Positions 52,736 through 62,002 of a stretch of 62,048 nt of DNA are shown here, one piece after another (within the stretch, counting starts at the first letter, position 1; every line of letters starts with the position of its first letter). The notes under the pieces were generated by a model. The model worked only from the letters and a program-made list of their open reading frames with translations, made no database searches and had not been told where the DNA came from. The stretch spans positions 1 through 62,048 of the forward strand of contig NZ_JAGGPA010000047.1 in NCBI RefSeq assembly GCF_018614035.1, given 5' to 3'. Source of the DNA: Streptomyces sp. ISL-96 (GTDB lineage: Bacteria; Actinomycetota; Actinomycetes; Streptomycetales; Streptomycetaceae). The translations under genes were made by a program, and so were the position numbers.

Positions 52736-53361
52736 GTGGTTCGGTGGTGAAGGGGCCGGTGCGGGTTCTCCTCGCCGACGACGAGCATCTGATCCGTGGT
52801 GCGCTCGCCGCGCTGCTCGGGCTGGAGGACGACCTCGTCGTCGTCGCCGAGGCGGCTACGGGGCCCGAGGCGATCGCGATGGCCCGGGCGCACCGGCCGG
52901 ACATCGCCGTACTGGATCTGCAGATGCCGGGCGCCGACGGTGTGAGTGTGGCCACAACCCTGCGGGCCGAGCTGCCCGACTGCCGCTGCATGATCGTGAC
53001 CAGCCACGGGCGTCCCGGGCACCTGAAACGGGCGCTCGCGGCGGGGGTGCGGGCGTTCGTACCGAAGACCGTCAGCGCACAGCAGCTGGCCGAGCTGATC
53101 CGGAGCGTACGGGACGGAAACCGGTACGTGGACCCGGAGTTGGCGGCCGACGCGATCTCCGCCGGGGACTCGCCGCTGACCTTACGGGAGGCGGAAGTGC
53201 TGGAGCTGGCGGCGGACGGGGCGCCCGTCGCGGAGATCGCGGAGCGGGCGGCACTGTCGCCGGGGACGGTGCGCAACTATCTGTCTTCGGCCGCCTCGAA
53301 ACTGGGTGCGGAGAATCGTCATACGGCGGTGCGGCTCGCACGCGAGCGAGGTTGGGTATAG
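52732..53361 (+). CDS. NarL/FixJ-family response regulator
   Basis: A 209-aa protein. GTG 52732 overlaps the kinase stop, with GGAGG seven bases upstream. The receiver domain has VRVLLADDEHLIRG (acidic pair), phospho-acceptor Asp62 in AVLDLQMPG, and the Lys of VPKTV. The C-terminal LuxR-type HTH is LTLREAEVLELAADGAPVAEIAERAALSPGTVRNYLSSAASKLG. It is the cognate regulator of the upstream kinase. Its stop codon lies inside a TATAGT box that probably drives the following tRNA. Confidence 0.93.
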   Translation: MSGSVVKGPVRVLLADDEHLIRGALAALLGLEDDLVVVAEAATGPEAIAMARAHRPDIAVLDLQMPGADGVSVATTLRAELPDCRCMIVTSHGRPGHLKRALAAGVRAFVPKTVSAQQLAELIRSVRDGNRYVDPELAADAISAGDSPLTLREAEVLELAADGAPVAEIAERAALSPGTVRNYLSSAASKLGAENRHTAVRLARERGWV

Positions 53362-53362
53362 T
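53357..53362 (+). promoter_or_regulatory. Probable -10 box of tRNA-Gly (GCC) copy 2
   Basis: TATAGT overlaps the response-regulator stop codon, 22 bases before the tRNA. The -35 element is not obvious. Confidence 0.35.
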
Positions 53363-53383
53363 GGGCATCGCAACACAGCGCAT

Positions 53384-53456
53384 GCGGACGTAGCTCAGTT
53401 GGTAGAGCGCAACCTTGCCAAGGTTGAGGTCGCCAGTTCGAACCTGGTCGTCCGCT
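53384..53456 (+). tRNA. tRNA-Gly (GCC), copy 2
   Basis: 73 nt: acceptor GCGGACG/CGTCCGC, anticodon stem CAACC/GGTTG with loop TTGCCAA (GCC), T-loop TTCGAAC. It differs from copy 1 mainly in the anticodon and T stems; no CCA is encoded. Confidence 0.95.
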
Positions 53457-53463
53457 CAGAGTC

Positions 53464-53496
53464 AGAAGGCCCCGGTCATTGCGACCGGGGCCTTCT
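53464..53496 (+). terminator. Terminator after tRNA-Gly (GCC) copy 2
   Basis: AGAAGGCCCCGGTC (53464-53477) pairs with its complement (53483-53496). The loop is identical to the terminator at 51204-51236. Confidence 0.85.
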
Positions 53497-53564
53497 GCGT
53501 TGTCCTGGGTCGGGGCCCGTGCTGGGCCCCCGGACGAATTGCCGTGGGGCTCAGGCGGGTCTCG

Positions 53565-54464
53565 CTAGGACCAGCTGAGGCCGGTGAGGAGCTCGTACGC
53601 CTCCAGGTACTTCGCCCGGGTCGCGTCGACGATCTCCTGCGGGAGCGGGGGCGGCGGAAGCTCCGCCTTGCGGTCCCAGCCGGAGGCGGGCGAGGTCAGC
53701 CAGTCGCGGACGTACTGCTTGTCGTACGACGGCTGGGCGTGGCCCGGCTCCCAGATGGCGGCGGGCCAGAAGCGCGAGGAGTCCGGGGTCAGCACCTCGT
53801 CGGCGATGATCAGCTGGTCGCCGTCGAAGCCGAATTCGAACTTCGTGTCGGCGAGGATGATGCCCCGGTCGCGGGCGATGTCGCGGGCCCGGCTGTAGAT
53901 GGCGAGGGTCATCTGGCGCAGCTGGGCGGCTGTCTCAGCGCCGACCTGGCGGGCTACTTCCTCGTAGCTGACGTTCTCGTCGTGGTCGCCGACCGCCGCC
54001 TTTGTCGCCGGCGTGAAGATGGGGGCCGGGAGTTCGGAGCCGTCGGTCAGGCCCTCGGGGAGGGCCAGGCCGCAGACCGTACGGGATTCGTTGTACTCGG
54101 TGAGGCCCGAGCCCGTGAGGTAGCCGCGGGCCACGCACTCGACCGGCACCATCCGCAGCGACTTGCAGACGAGGGTGCGGCCTTCCCAGTCGGCCGGGGC
54201 GCCGGCGGGCAGGTCGGTGGAGATCACGTGGTTCGGGACGAGGTCCGCGAGCTGGTCGAACCACCAGAGCGAGAGCTGGGTGAGGACCCGGCCCTTGTCG
54301 GGGATCTCCGTGGGCAGCACCCAGTCGTACGCGGAGATGCGGTCGCTGGCGACCATGACGAGGTCGCCGGCCTCGTTCTGGTAGAGGTCACGCACCTTGC
54401 CCGTGTGGAGGTGGGTCAGGCCCGGCAGCTGAAGCGGCTCGGGCTTTTCTACGAATCCGGACAC
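53565..54464 (-). CDS. purC: SAICAR synthase
   Basis: A 299-aa enzyme joining aspartate to CAIR. GTG 54464 (MSGFVEKPEPLQLPGLTHLHTGKVRDLY) is preceded by CGGAGGAACC. Motifs: GKVRDLY, MVASDRISAYDWV, VECVARGYLTGSG, ILADTKFEFGFDG, DEVLTPDSSRFWP. The length is of the longer SAICAR synthase type. It is a stand-alone purine gene convergent with tRNA-Gly. Confidence 0.97.
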   Translation of the reverse strand: MSGFVEKPEPLQLPGLTHLHTGKVRDLYQNEAGDLVMVASDRISAYDWVLPTEIPDKGRVLTQLSLWWFDQLADLVPNHVISTDLPAGAPADWEGRTLVCKSLRMVPVECVARGYLTGSGLTEYNESRTVCGLALPEGLTDGSELPAPIFTPATKAAVGDHDENVSYEEVARQVGAETAAQLRQMTLAIYSRARDIARDRGIILADTKFEFGFDGDQLIIADEVLTPDSSRFWPAAIWEPGHAQPSYDKQYVRDWLTSPASGWDRKAELPPPPLPQEIVDATRAKYLEAYELLTGLSWS

Positions 54465-54549
54465 GGTTCCTCCGCGTAGGTTGATCCAGGAGCGCTTCCG
54501 ATTCTCCCGTATGCGGGGCCTGAGTGTCGGGGCGGGGCCGCCTGTGACC

Positions 54550-56058
54550 TCAGTCGCGTTTGCAGATGCGGTCCAGGAGGTTGGCCGTGGCTCGTTGGAT
54601 GCGGGGGTCCACATGGCCCGGTCGGTCCAGGGCCGGGGACCAGGCGAACGTGCCGGAGGCGAAGACCAGGGCGCCGCTGGGAGCCCGGTAGAGGGATGTC
54701 TCCTGGTGGCGGCGGTGGCCCTCGCCGTCCTCGTACGGGGAGTGGGCGAGCAGGATGCGGTCCTGGTGCTCGGGGAGCTGGGTGCGGGGGAAATAGCGGT
54801 CGGCCTCGCCCGCGACCATGCCTTCGATCTCGTCGTTCTCGTGCGCGCCGGTCGAATCCCACAGCCAGTGGTCCGCGTTGCGTACGACCAAGGGGCGCGG
54901 CTCCGGGACCCGTCCGGCGTACTGGATGCCCATCAGCTGCTGCTCGGGGCGGTCGATCTCGCGCCAGAGGGCGGGCTTGCCGGGGGCTCGGCGTTTTCGG
55001 CAGGTGAGGAGGCGGTCGGGCGTGCCGGAGGGGGACGGGGCGAGCTCCACCTGCCAGTACATCGTGTTGGCGGAGAGGAAGACCAGGGATGTGCCTGCCT
55101 CGCGCGCGAGCTCTGTGGTGCGGCGCATGGGGGCCGACCAGTACTCGTCGTGGCCCGGGAAGACCAGGCCTCGGTAGCGGGTCGGGTCGATGCGGCCCGC
55201 GTGCAGGTCGCGGGCGTCGGCGTAGGCGAGGTCGTAGCCGTAGCGCTCGGCCCAGCGGATGAAGTCGTAGGCGTGGCCCACGTGGAGGGGCAGGCCGGCG
55301 CCGGCGTACGGGCGGTCGAAGGAGACGGTTGTGGCTGCCTCTTCTTCGCCCAGGAGGCGGCCCATGCTGTCCCACGCGTGGTAGAGGCTGGCGCCGGTGC
55401 GGCCGTCCTCCGGGTAGAGGTTGTACGCCTGCCAGGTGATGTCCGGCAGGAGGAGGAGCAGGTCGGCGGGGTGGCTGTCGCGGACTGTGAAGGGGATGTG
55501 GGAGCGGTAGCCGTCGGCGGTGGTGAGCACGGCGACGTACGCCCCGATGTTCCAGAAGTCCGGGATCTGCAGGCGCCAGGACAGCCACCAGTGGTGGCAG
55601 GAGACCGTGCGGTCGGCGGTGAGCGGGGCCGGCTGGACGATGCCGGGCAGGCGGGGGCTGGTGGTGATCTTCGCCGCGCCGTCGCCGCCGTAGTGGCCGA
55701 TCCGGTAGATGTCCACGGAGAACTGCTGGGGCGGGTCTACCGTGATGTGGAAGTCGATCGCCTCGCCGGGGGCTGCCGCGCCGGGGGACGCGAAGCCCTT
55801 GATCTGCTGGCGTACGTCGTCGGCGGTGCGGGGGCTGCCGGTGGAGGCGGAGCGGGGCCGCGGGAACCTGGCTCCGGTGACCGGGTCGCGGTGGTCCGCG
55901 CCCTCCGTGGGCTCGGCGTACCAGGGGATGACCTGGCCGCTGTCGCCGAAGTAGGTCTCGCTGCCGCGCAGCCAGGGCAGCGGGCCCTGGCCGAACGGGT
56001 CCGACACGGCATGCGCGAGGGCGCCCGATTCCCAGCGCCGGATGAATTCGTCCCCCAT
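54550..56058 (-). CDS. N,N-dimethylformamidase-beta-like protein
   Basis: A 502-aa protein, start MGDEFIRRWESGALAHAV with GGGAGGGAAG upstream. An early beta domain carries FHITVDPPQQFSVDIYRIGHYGGDG, the Ig-like fold seen in the DMFase large subunit. The C-terminal ~330 residues contain LLLLPDITWQAYNLYPEDG, VFPGHDEYWS and SANTMYWQV, motifs of the DMFase-beta C-terminal domain, a glutamine-amidotransferase-like fold. No small subunit is nearby, so dimethylformamidase activity is unproven; it may act on another amide. No signal peptide. Confidence 0.75.
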   Translation of the reverse strand: MGDEFIRRWESGALAHAVSDPFGQGPLPWLRGSETYFGDSGQVIPWYAEPTEGADHRDPVTGARFPRPRSASTGSPRTADDVRQQIKGFASPGAAAPGEAIDFHITVDPPQQFSVDIYRIGHYGGDGAAKITTSPRLPGIVQPAPLTADRTVSCHHWWLSWRLQIPDFWNIGAYVAVLTTADGYRSHIPFTVRDSHPADLLLLLPDITWQAYNLYPEDGRTGASLYHAWDSMGRLLGEEEAATTVSFDRPYAGAGLPLHVGHAYDFIRWAERYGYDLAYADARDLHAGRIDPTRYRGLVFPGHDEYWSAPMRRTTELAREAGTSLVFLSANTMYWQVELAPSPSGTPDRLLTCRKRRAPGKPALWREIDRPEQQLMGIQYAGRVPEPRPLVVRNADHWLWDSTGAHENDEIEGMVAGEADRYFPRTQLPEHQDRILLAHSPYEDGEGHRRHQETSLYRAPSGALVFASGTFAWSPALDRPGHVDPRIQRATANLLDRICKRD

Positions 56059-56328
56059 GCCGCTTCCCTCCCTCGAGCCCCCGAGACAACTGTGATGCGC
56101 CACTTGTCAGCTACTGGTCCCCAGCACATCACATAACGCACGCACTCCGTCACCGTTCGTCGCGAATTGGCGAGAACGGAACGTAAGCCTCCGCATCGTG
56201 GGGGTCGTGATATGGGGCGCGGGGGCCTTTGCCGGGGCCTTTTGGCGGGGCCCTGGGGCCGGTGCCGCGCCGGGGCGTCTCCTGGCACCGTGGCTCGCGA
56301 GGCGGAGCTGGGGGCCACCCGGTCCCGC

Positions 56329-57981
56329 TCAGACCAGACGGACTGTCTTCTCCGGGCGTACTCCCACCGTGGCCAGCCAGGAGCGCAAGGGTGCCGCGTC
56401 GCCGTCCTCCACGAGGCTCAGGACGTGGGAACCGAGGTCCGTGCGGCGCTCGCCGTCGATCAGGAGCGCCGGGCCGTCGAGCCAGTCCAGGCCCGGTACG
56501 GCGCCGGCGGTGTCGACGGCGGCGCAGCAGACCATCGCGGTGACATGGTCGGCCAGCAGGTCACGGCCGGTCCTCGGCGCCTGGAGCGGGAAGAGCGGGA
56601 GTGGTCCCCAGGGATCGCCGTCAGCGTCACCGAGCCCTAGCGGCGCGGGCGCCGGAGCGGCGGACTCCTCACGGGCGACCTCTGCCCCGATGGCGGCGGC
56701 GAGTGTCTCGGCCGCTGAGCTCTGGTTCCCTTCAGGGGTGGGATTTGACGTCGCCAGGTGGTCCATCACCCGGGTCAGGGTGGGGGCCGTGGAGCGGCGT
56801 GCGGCCATGGTGTCCAGGACTCGGTGCAGGCGGGCGGCGTCCGCGCGCCACTTCCGGTCCACGACCTCTTCCGGGTACTGGGCCCAGTCCACCGGCGACC
56901 AGTCCGGGCCCGGCTCGGCCGGGCCGCCGTGGAAGAGGCGGGCCGCGAGGAGCGAGGCGGCCTCGTCCACGGTGCCTGGCTCTTCGAGCAGGTCGCAGGC
57001 CGGGCGCTCGCCCAGGCGGGAGGCGAAGCCCTCTGCCAGGCGGTCGCGGCGCGAGAGTTCGGTGAGGGCGGAGACTACGCCGGCGTCGAGGCGCGAGGGC
57101 CAGCGGCCCATGCGCCAGGCGGGCAGCGCGACCCGGGTCAGGAGGCGGTCCCAGCCCGCGTACGCCAGGCCTACTTGCTCCTGGGCCACGATCCGCAGGC
57201 CGTAGTCGACGGTCTGGGCGCGCTCGGAGGCGGCCGTGGCTACGCCGCGCTCCATCTCGGCCGCGTGGACGCGGCAGCTGCGCAGGAGGAGTTTGGAGAC
57301 CCAGCCGACGAAGCGGAGGGGGAGCCGGCGGAGCACTCCCTGGTCGGGGGCGGCTGCGACCGCGACTGCTGCGTCCAGGCCTCGTACGAAGCGGCGGGCG
57401 GCGGCTATGTCGGGGTGCGCCGAGGGGCCCGTACCGGCGACCACCGGGGCGAGCACCGCGCGCAGCTCGGCCACCCGCATCCACCACAGGAACGGGGACC
57501 CGATGACCAGCACGGGCGCTTCCGCGGTTCTGCGGCGTCGAGGGGCGGCGCCCGGTATGGACGATGCCGGGTGCGTGCGGTCCTCCAGCCAGCTGTCGCA
57601 GTCGGGGGTGAGCGCTATGGCCGACGGCACCGGTACCTCCAGGCGGTCCGCCAGGTCACGCACGAGCCGGTAGAGGTCCGGCGCCGAGCGTTCGGAGACC
57701 TCCACCGTCGGCGTTGTGGCGGGTCTCGCCCGTACGATCACGGCCCCTACGGCGGCGGCGGCCAGCAGCACCACCACCGCGACGATGGTCATCACCCAGC
57801 GCGCGGTGTCCCAGCCCCCGCCGACCGCATGCCCCGTCGCGCCGCCCACCAGCAGGACGACGGCGACGGCTGCGGGCAGCAGGGCGACGGCCAGCGCTCT
57901 GCCGCGGATGCGCAGCACAGCGAGAGCCCTGGAACGCGCGGACTGCGCGCCCTTCTCCACACCCATACCGGTACCGGACAC
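56329..57981 (-). CDS. Membrane protein resembling a degenerate M48 peptidase
   Basis: A 550-aa protein. GTG 57981 or ATG 57966; AAGGGGG lies upstream of the GTG. Two N-terminal membrane helices (LAVALLPAAVAVVLLVGG, WVMTIVAVVVLLAAAAVGAVIV) are followed by a region parallel to M48 enzymes: strand APVLVIGSPFLWWMRVAELRAVLAPVVAG. Active relatives read LRAVLAHExxH at this place; here HE and H are replaced, so no zinc site. The rest is helical with repeated Ala/Arg segments and a C-terminal beta region. A structural or regulatory role is inferred. Confidence 0.6.
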   Translation of the reverse strand: MSGTGMGVEKGAQSARSRALAVLRIRGRALAVALLPAAVAVVLLVGGATGHAVGGGWDTARWVMTIVAVVVLLAAAAVGAVIVRARPATTPTVEVSERSAPDLYRLVRDLADRLEVPVPSAIALTPDCDSWLEDRTHPASSIPGAAPRRRRTAEAPVLVIGSPFLWWMRVAELRAVLAPVVAGTGPSAHPDIAAARRFVRGLDAAVAVAAAPDQGVLRRLPLRFVGWVSKLLLRSCRVHAAEMERGVATAASERAQTVDYGLRIVAQEQVGLAYAGWDRLLTRVALPAWRMGRWPSRLDAGVVSALTELSRRDRLAEGFASRLGERPACDLLEEPGTVDEAASLLAARLFHGGPAEPGPDWSPVDWAQYPEEVVDRKWRADAARLHRVLDTMAARRSTAPTLTRVMDHLATSNPTPEGNQSSAAETLAAAIGAEVAREESAAPAPAPLGLGDADGDPWGPLPLFPLQAPRTGRDLLADHVTAMVCCAAVDTAGAVPGLDWLDGPALLIDGERRTDLGSHVLSLVEDGDAAPLRSWLATVGVRPEKTVRLV

Positions 57982-58211
57982 GGCCGGACGTCACCCCCTT
58001 CGCCCTGCGACGGCTTTGCTCACTCCCCCACTGTGGCACCCGCCACTGACATCGCAATGTCGGTGGGGCCAAGTGCCGGAATGCTTGCGCCGCACCCTAG
58101 TTGGGGGTTCGGCGCCCGTCAGCCGGATGGCCCAGCGGTCACTCGATGGAATGGCTTTGGGGAAAGCTGCTGACGTTCGGATCGGTGGGGGAGCCGCTGG
58201 AGGCGGGCTGA

Positions 58212-59465
58212 TCAGGCCTCGGCCGCTGCTTTCTGGGCGATGTCCGTGCGGTGCTGGGATCCGTCGAGGCGGATGCGGCTGAGTGCCGTGTACGCCCGCT
58301 CGCGGGCCTGGGTGAGGTCGGCGCCGGTCGCTGTGACCGAGAGCACGCGGCCGCCCGCGCTGACGATGGTGTCGCCCTCGCGCCTGGTCCCGGCGTGCAG
58401 GACGTACGCGTGGGGCGCATCCTGGGCCGCGACCTCGTCGAGGCCCTCGATCGGGTCGCCCGTGCGCGGCGTCTCGGGGTAGTTGTGCGAGGCGATGACG
58501 ACCGTCACGGCCGCGTCGTCGCGCCAGCTGAGCGGCGGCTCGACGTCGAGCGTGCCCTGGGCGGCGTTGAGAAGCACGCTCGCCAGCGGAGTCCTGAGGC
58601 GGGCCAGGACCACCTGGGTCTCCGGGTCGCCGAAACGGGCGTTGAACTCGATGACCCGTACGCCCCGAGAAGTGATCGCCAGACCCGCGTACAGCAGACC
58701 CGAGAAGGGCGTGCCGCGGCGGCGCAGCTCGTCCACGGTCGGCTGGAGCACGGTCGCCATGACCTCGTCGACCAGCTTGGGGTCGGCCCACGGCAGCGGG
58801 GAGTACGCGCCCATGCCGCCAGTGTTCGGGCCCTCGTCGCCGTCGAGCGCGCGCTTGAAGTCCTGCGCGGGCTGGAGCGGGAGGACGGTCACGCCGTCGG
58901 TGATCGCGAAGAGGGAGACCTCGGGGCCGTCGAGGAACTCCTCGATGACCACACGGTCGCAGGCGAGCGCGTGGGCGCGGGCCGCCTCGATGTCATCAGT
59001 GACGACTACGCCCTTGCCCGCGGCCAGGCCGTCGTCCTTGACGACGTACGGCGCGCCGAACGCGTCCAGCGCGATGTCGATCTCTTCGGGGGTGGTGCAG
59101 ACGTAGCTGCGGGCGGTGGGGACGTTCGCCGCGGCCATCACGTCCTTGGCGAAGGCCTTGGAGCCCTCCAGCTGGGCGGCTTCCTTGGACGGGCCGAAGC
59201 AGGGGATGCCGGCCGCGCGCACGGCGTCGGCGACGCCGGCGACGAGCGGCGCCTCCGGGCCGACGACGACGAGGCCGGCACCGAGCTCAGTGGCGAGCCT
59301 GGCAACGGCCGCACCGTCGAGGGCGTCAACCGGGTGCAGCTCGGCCACCTCGGCGATGCCGGCGTTGCCGGGGGCGCAGTACAGCGCGGTGACGTCGGGA
59401 TCGAGGGACAGAGAGCGGCACAGGGCGTGTTCGCGGGCGCCGCCGCCGATGACGAGGACCTTCAC
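58212..59465 (-). CDS. purD: Phosphoribosylamine-glycine ligase
   Basis: A 417-aa ATP-grasp enzyme making GAR, the second step of purine synthesis. GTG 59465 (MKVLVIGGGAREHAL); the frame extends upstream but that part is antisense-like. Motifs: GGGAREHAL, CAPGNAGIAE, VGPEAPLVAG, FGPSKEAAQLEGSKAFAK, DGLAAGKGVVV, NTGGMGAYSP, EFNARFGDPETQ. It ends the pur genes of the window and lies 41 bases beyond dnaX, in the same direction. Confidence 0.97.
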   Translation of the reverse strand: MKVLVIGGGAREHALCRSLSLDPDVTALYCAPGNAGIAEVAELHPVDALDGAAVARLATELGAGLVVVGPEAPLVAGVADAVRAAGIPCFGPSKEAAQLEGSKAFAKDVMAAANVPTARSYVCTTPEEIDIALDAFGAPYVVKDDGLAAGKGVVVTDDIEAARAHALACDRVVIEEFLDGPEVSLFAITDGVTVLPLQPAQDFKRALDGDEGPNTGGMGAYSPLPWADPKLVDEVMATVLQPTVDELRRRGTPFSGLLYAGLAITSRGVRVIEFNARFGDPETQVVLARLRTPLASVLLNAAQGTLDVEPPLSWRDDAAVTVVIASHNYPETPRTGDPIEGLDEVAAQDAPHAYVLHAGTRREGDTIVSAGGRVLSVTATGADLTQARERAYTALSRIRLDGSQHRTDIAQKAAAEA

Positions 59466-59506
59466 GATGTGCAGCCTAGCCCGCGCGCCGCGCTCCCCCC
59501 GCCGGG

Positions 59507-61678
59507 CTACTCGTTCGTGAACTCCTCGACGACCGTCGCGCCCAGCTCCCGCACGATCAGGTCGTGGCCCGAAAGTGCCGAGTCGACCAGGTCCGCGTCG
59601 TCCTCTTCCGGTACGTCGTCCTCGATCGCCATCGGTGGGGGTGTGGGCGGGGGCGGGGGAGTCGGGTCCGCGGCGTAGGAGGCGCCTGTGGACGCCTCGG
59701 ATGCCGGGCGCTGCGGGCCGGGGGCGGCGTGGGATGCGGCAGGGGCCGCGTGGGCCTGCGGGGCGGGCTGTGCCGGGCGCGGGGCCGGGGCGGGGGGCCG
59801 CCCGCCGAAACCGCCGCCGCCTCCGCCCGCGCCGCCGCCGTAACCGCCACCGCCGGGCGGCTGTGCGCCGCCGCCGCCGGACGGGTCGACGATCGACTCG
59901 ATCTTCCACTGCACGTTGAAGGACTCGGCCAGCGCCTGCTTCAGCACGTCCTCGCTGCCGCTGCTCGCGAAGTTGTCGCGGGCGCCGGCGTTGATGAAGG
60001 CGATCTGGAGCGTGGTCCCGTCGAAGCCGCTGACCTGGGCGTTCTGGCTGAGCAGGATCCAGGTGAAGCGCCGTCGGTTCTTGACGGCCTCCAGGATGCC
60101 CGGCCACATGTTCTGCACCTGCAGAGCGCCCTGGGCGGACGACTGCGATACGGCGGGGGCAGCTGGGGCCGCGGCGGGCGTGGGGGCTGCCGCCGGCGCC
60201 GCGGCCTGCGGCTCCGGGCGGCCCTGGCCCGGTGCGGAGGCGGTGGGCCACCCGCCGGGCCGGCGCCCGCCGTCCTGCCCGCCGCCGCCTGCGCCGGGCC
60301 ACGCACCGGGACGCTGCCCGGCCTCGGCGGCGGCCGGGACCGGCTCCGGGGCGGGGGCGGCCGCCACGGGCGCGGGCGCGGGCATCACAGGAGCAGGTGT
60401 GACGGCAGGAGCAGGGATGGGCGTGGGCGCGGGAACTCCATGGGCCTCGGGACCCGGTACGTACCCCATCGCCGGGCCAGGAGCGGCAGCCGCGGCCACG
60501 AACGCACCGCCACCACCCCCACCGTTGCGCTCAAGGCGGTCCAGTCGTGCCTGGAAGGAGCGCTCGTCGTCGAAGGCGGCGGGCAGCAGCACCCGGGCGC
60601 AGATCAGCTCCAGCTGCAGCCGCGGCGACGTCGCGCCCCGCATCTCGGTGAGCCCCGTGTTGACCAGGTCGGCGGCGCGGCTCAGCTCGGCCGCACCGAA
60701 GACCGAGGCCTGCGCCTGCATGCGCTCCACGACATCCGCGGGCGCGTCGATCAGGCCCTTCTCGCGCGCGTCAGGTACGGCGGCCAGGATCACCAGGTCA
60801 CGCAGCCGCTCCAGCAGGTCGGCCACGAACCGCCGGGGATCGTTGCCGCCCTCGATCACCCGGTCCACGATCTCGAAGGCGGCCGCTCCGTCACCCGAAG
60901 CGAAGGCGTCCACGACCGAGTCGAGCAGCGAGCTCTCCGTGTACCCGAGGAGCGCGGTGGCCATGGCATATGTCACACCGTCGTCGGCCGCGCCGGCGAG
61001 CAGCTGGTCCATGACGGACATGGAGTCACGCACAGACCCGGCTCCGGACCGCACCACGAGCGGAAGCACTCCGTCCTCGACCGGGATGCCTTCCTTCCCG
61101 CACACCTCGCCGAGGTAGTCGCGCAAGGTCCCCGGGGGCACGAGCCGGAAAGGGTAGTGGTGCGTACGCGACCGGATGGTCCCGATGACCTTCTCGGGCT
61201 CGGTCGTCGCGAAGATGAACTTCAGATGCTCCGGGGGCTCCTCGACCACCTTCAGCAGGGCATTGAAGCCCGCCGGGGTGACCATGTGGGCCTCGTCGAT
61301 GATGTAGATCTTGTAGCGACTGGCGGCGGGCCCGAAGAAGGCCTTTTCCCGCAGGTCACGGGCATCGTCCACACCACCGTGGGAAGCGGCGTCGATCTCG
61401 ATGACGTCGATCGATCCACGGCCGTTGCGGGCCAGGTCGACGCAGGACTGACACTCACCGCACGGGTTCGGCGTGGGGCCCTGCTCGCAGTTCAGACAGC
61501 GGGCGAGGATGCGGGCGCTGGTCGTCTTTCCACAGCCCCGCGGCCCGCTGAACAGGTACGCGTGGTTGACCCGGTTGTTACGCAGGGCCTGCTGCAAAGG
61601 GGCAGTGACATGCTCCTGCCCGATGACCTCGGCGAACGACTCGGGACGGTAGCGGCGGTAGAGCGCAAGGGACGACAC
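59507..61678 (-). CDS. dnaX: DNA polymerase III subunit gamma/tau
   Basis: A 723-aa clamp-loader ATPase. GTG 61678 (MSSLALYRRYRPESFAEVIGQEHV) fits family starts. Walker A GPRGCGKTTSA (~45), a four-Cys zinc module (CLNCEQGPTPNPCGECQSC), Walker B IYIIDEAHM, SRC-like sensor RSRTHHYPFRLV. The collar domain ends near 370. A long Pro/Ala/Gly-rich linker (~385-540 and ~610-680) surrounds a tau-specific domain (WPGILEAVKNRRRFTWILLSQNAQVSGFDG). No obvious slippery A-run for a gamma frameshift is seen in this GC-rich gene. Confidence 0.95.
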   Translation of the reverse strand: MSSLALYRRYRPESFAEVIGQEHVTAPLQQALRNNRVNHAYLFSGPRGCGKTTSARILARCLNCEQGPTPNPCGECQSCVDLARNGRGSIDVIEIDAASHGGVDDARDLREKAFFGPAASRYKIYIIDEAHMVTPAGFNALLKVVEEPPEHLKFIFATTEPEKVIGTIRSRTHHYPFRLVPPGTLRDYLGEVCGKEGIPVEDGVLPLVVRSGAGSVRDSMSVMDQLLAGAADDGVTYAMATALLGYTESSLLDSVVDAFASGDGAAAFEIVDRVIEGGNDPRRFVADLLERLRDLVILAAVPDAREKGLIDAPADVVERMQAQASVFGAAELSRAADLVNTGLTEMRGATSPRLQLELICARVLLPAAFDDERSFQARLDRLERNGGGGGGAFVAAAAAPGPAMGYVPGPEAHGVPAPTPIPAPAVTPAPVMPAPAPVAAAPAPEPVPAAAEAGQRPGAWPGAGGGGQDGGRRPGGWPTASAPGQGRPEPQAAAPAAAPTPAAAPAAPAVSQSSAQGALQVQNMWPGILEAVKNRRRFTWILLSQNAQVSGFDGTTLQIAFINAGARDNFASSGSEDVLKQALAESFNVQWKIESIVDPSGGGGAQPPGGGGYGGGAGGGGGGFGGRPPAPAPRPAQPAPQAHAAPAASHAAPGPQRPASEASTGASYAADPTPPPPPTPPPMAIEDDVPEEDDADLVDSALSGHDLIVRELGATVVEEFTNE

Positions 61679-61739
61679 GTATACGAGGTTATCGGGACCC
61701 ACCGACAACCGTCCCCGCCCAACGAAAGCGCCCCCCACG

Positions 61740-61824
61740 CACCCGCCAGAGCTCACTTACCCTTGCTGCCTTCCGGCCCTGGGGGAGTTCGGTGAGATAG
61801 CGCCACGTGAGGGGCTGGCCCCCA
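61740..61824 (-). ncRNA. ffs: Signal recognition particle RNA (small type)
   Basis: The minus strand carries the universally conserved SRP hairpin: CAGGGCCGGAAGGCAGCAAGGG (shown here in part) with GGAA tetraloop and the asymmetric AGCA loop, closed by GCCAG/CTGGC (61815-61819 with 61745-61749). Ends are approximate. Position beside dnaX is usual in streptomycetes. Confidence 0.9.
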
Positions 61825-61917
61825 CACTAGCGGATCGCCCCCCGGGAAAACGACCCGGACCCCCACCACCCGGAACACGTTCGCGAGCACTCCTCAACGT
61901 CTTGTATTGTTTGCGGC

Positions 61918-62002
61918 GGAGGATTCGCCTAGTGGCCTAGGGCGCACGCTTGGAAAGCGTGTTGGGGGCAACCCCTCACGAGTTCGAATCTCGTATCCTC
62001 CG
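61918..62002 (+). tRNA. tRNA-Ser (GGA)
   Basis: 85 nt with a long variable arm: acceptor GGAGGAT/ATCCTCC, anticodon loop TTGGAAA (GGA), variable arm around TTGGGGGCAACCCCTC, T-loop TTCGAAT. A TATTGT box lies seven bases upstream (61905-61910). Confidence 0.93.
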
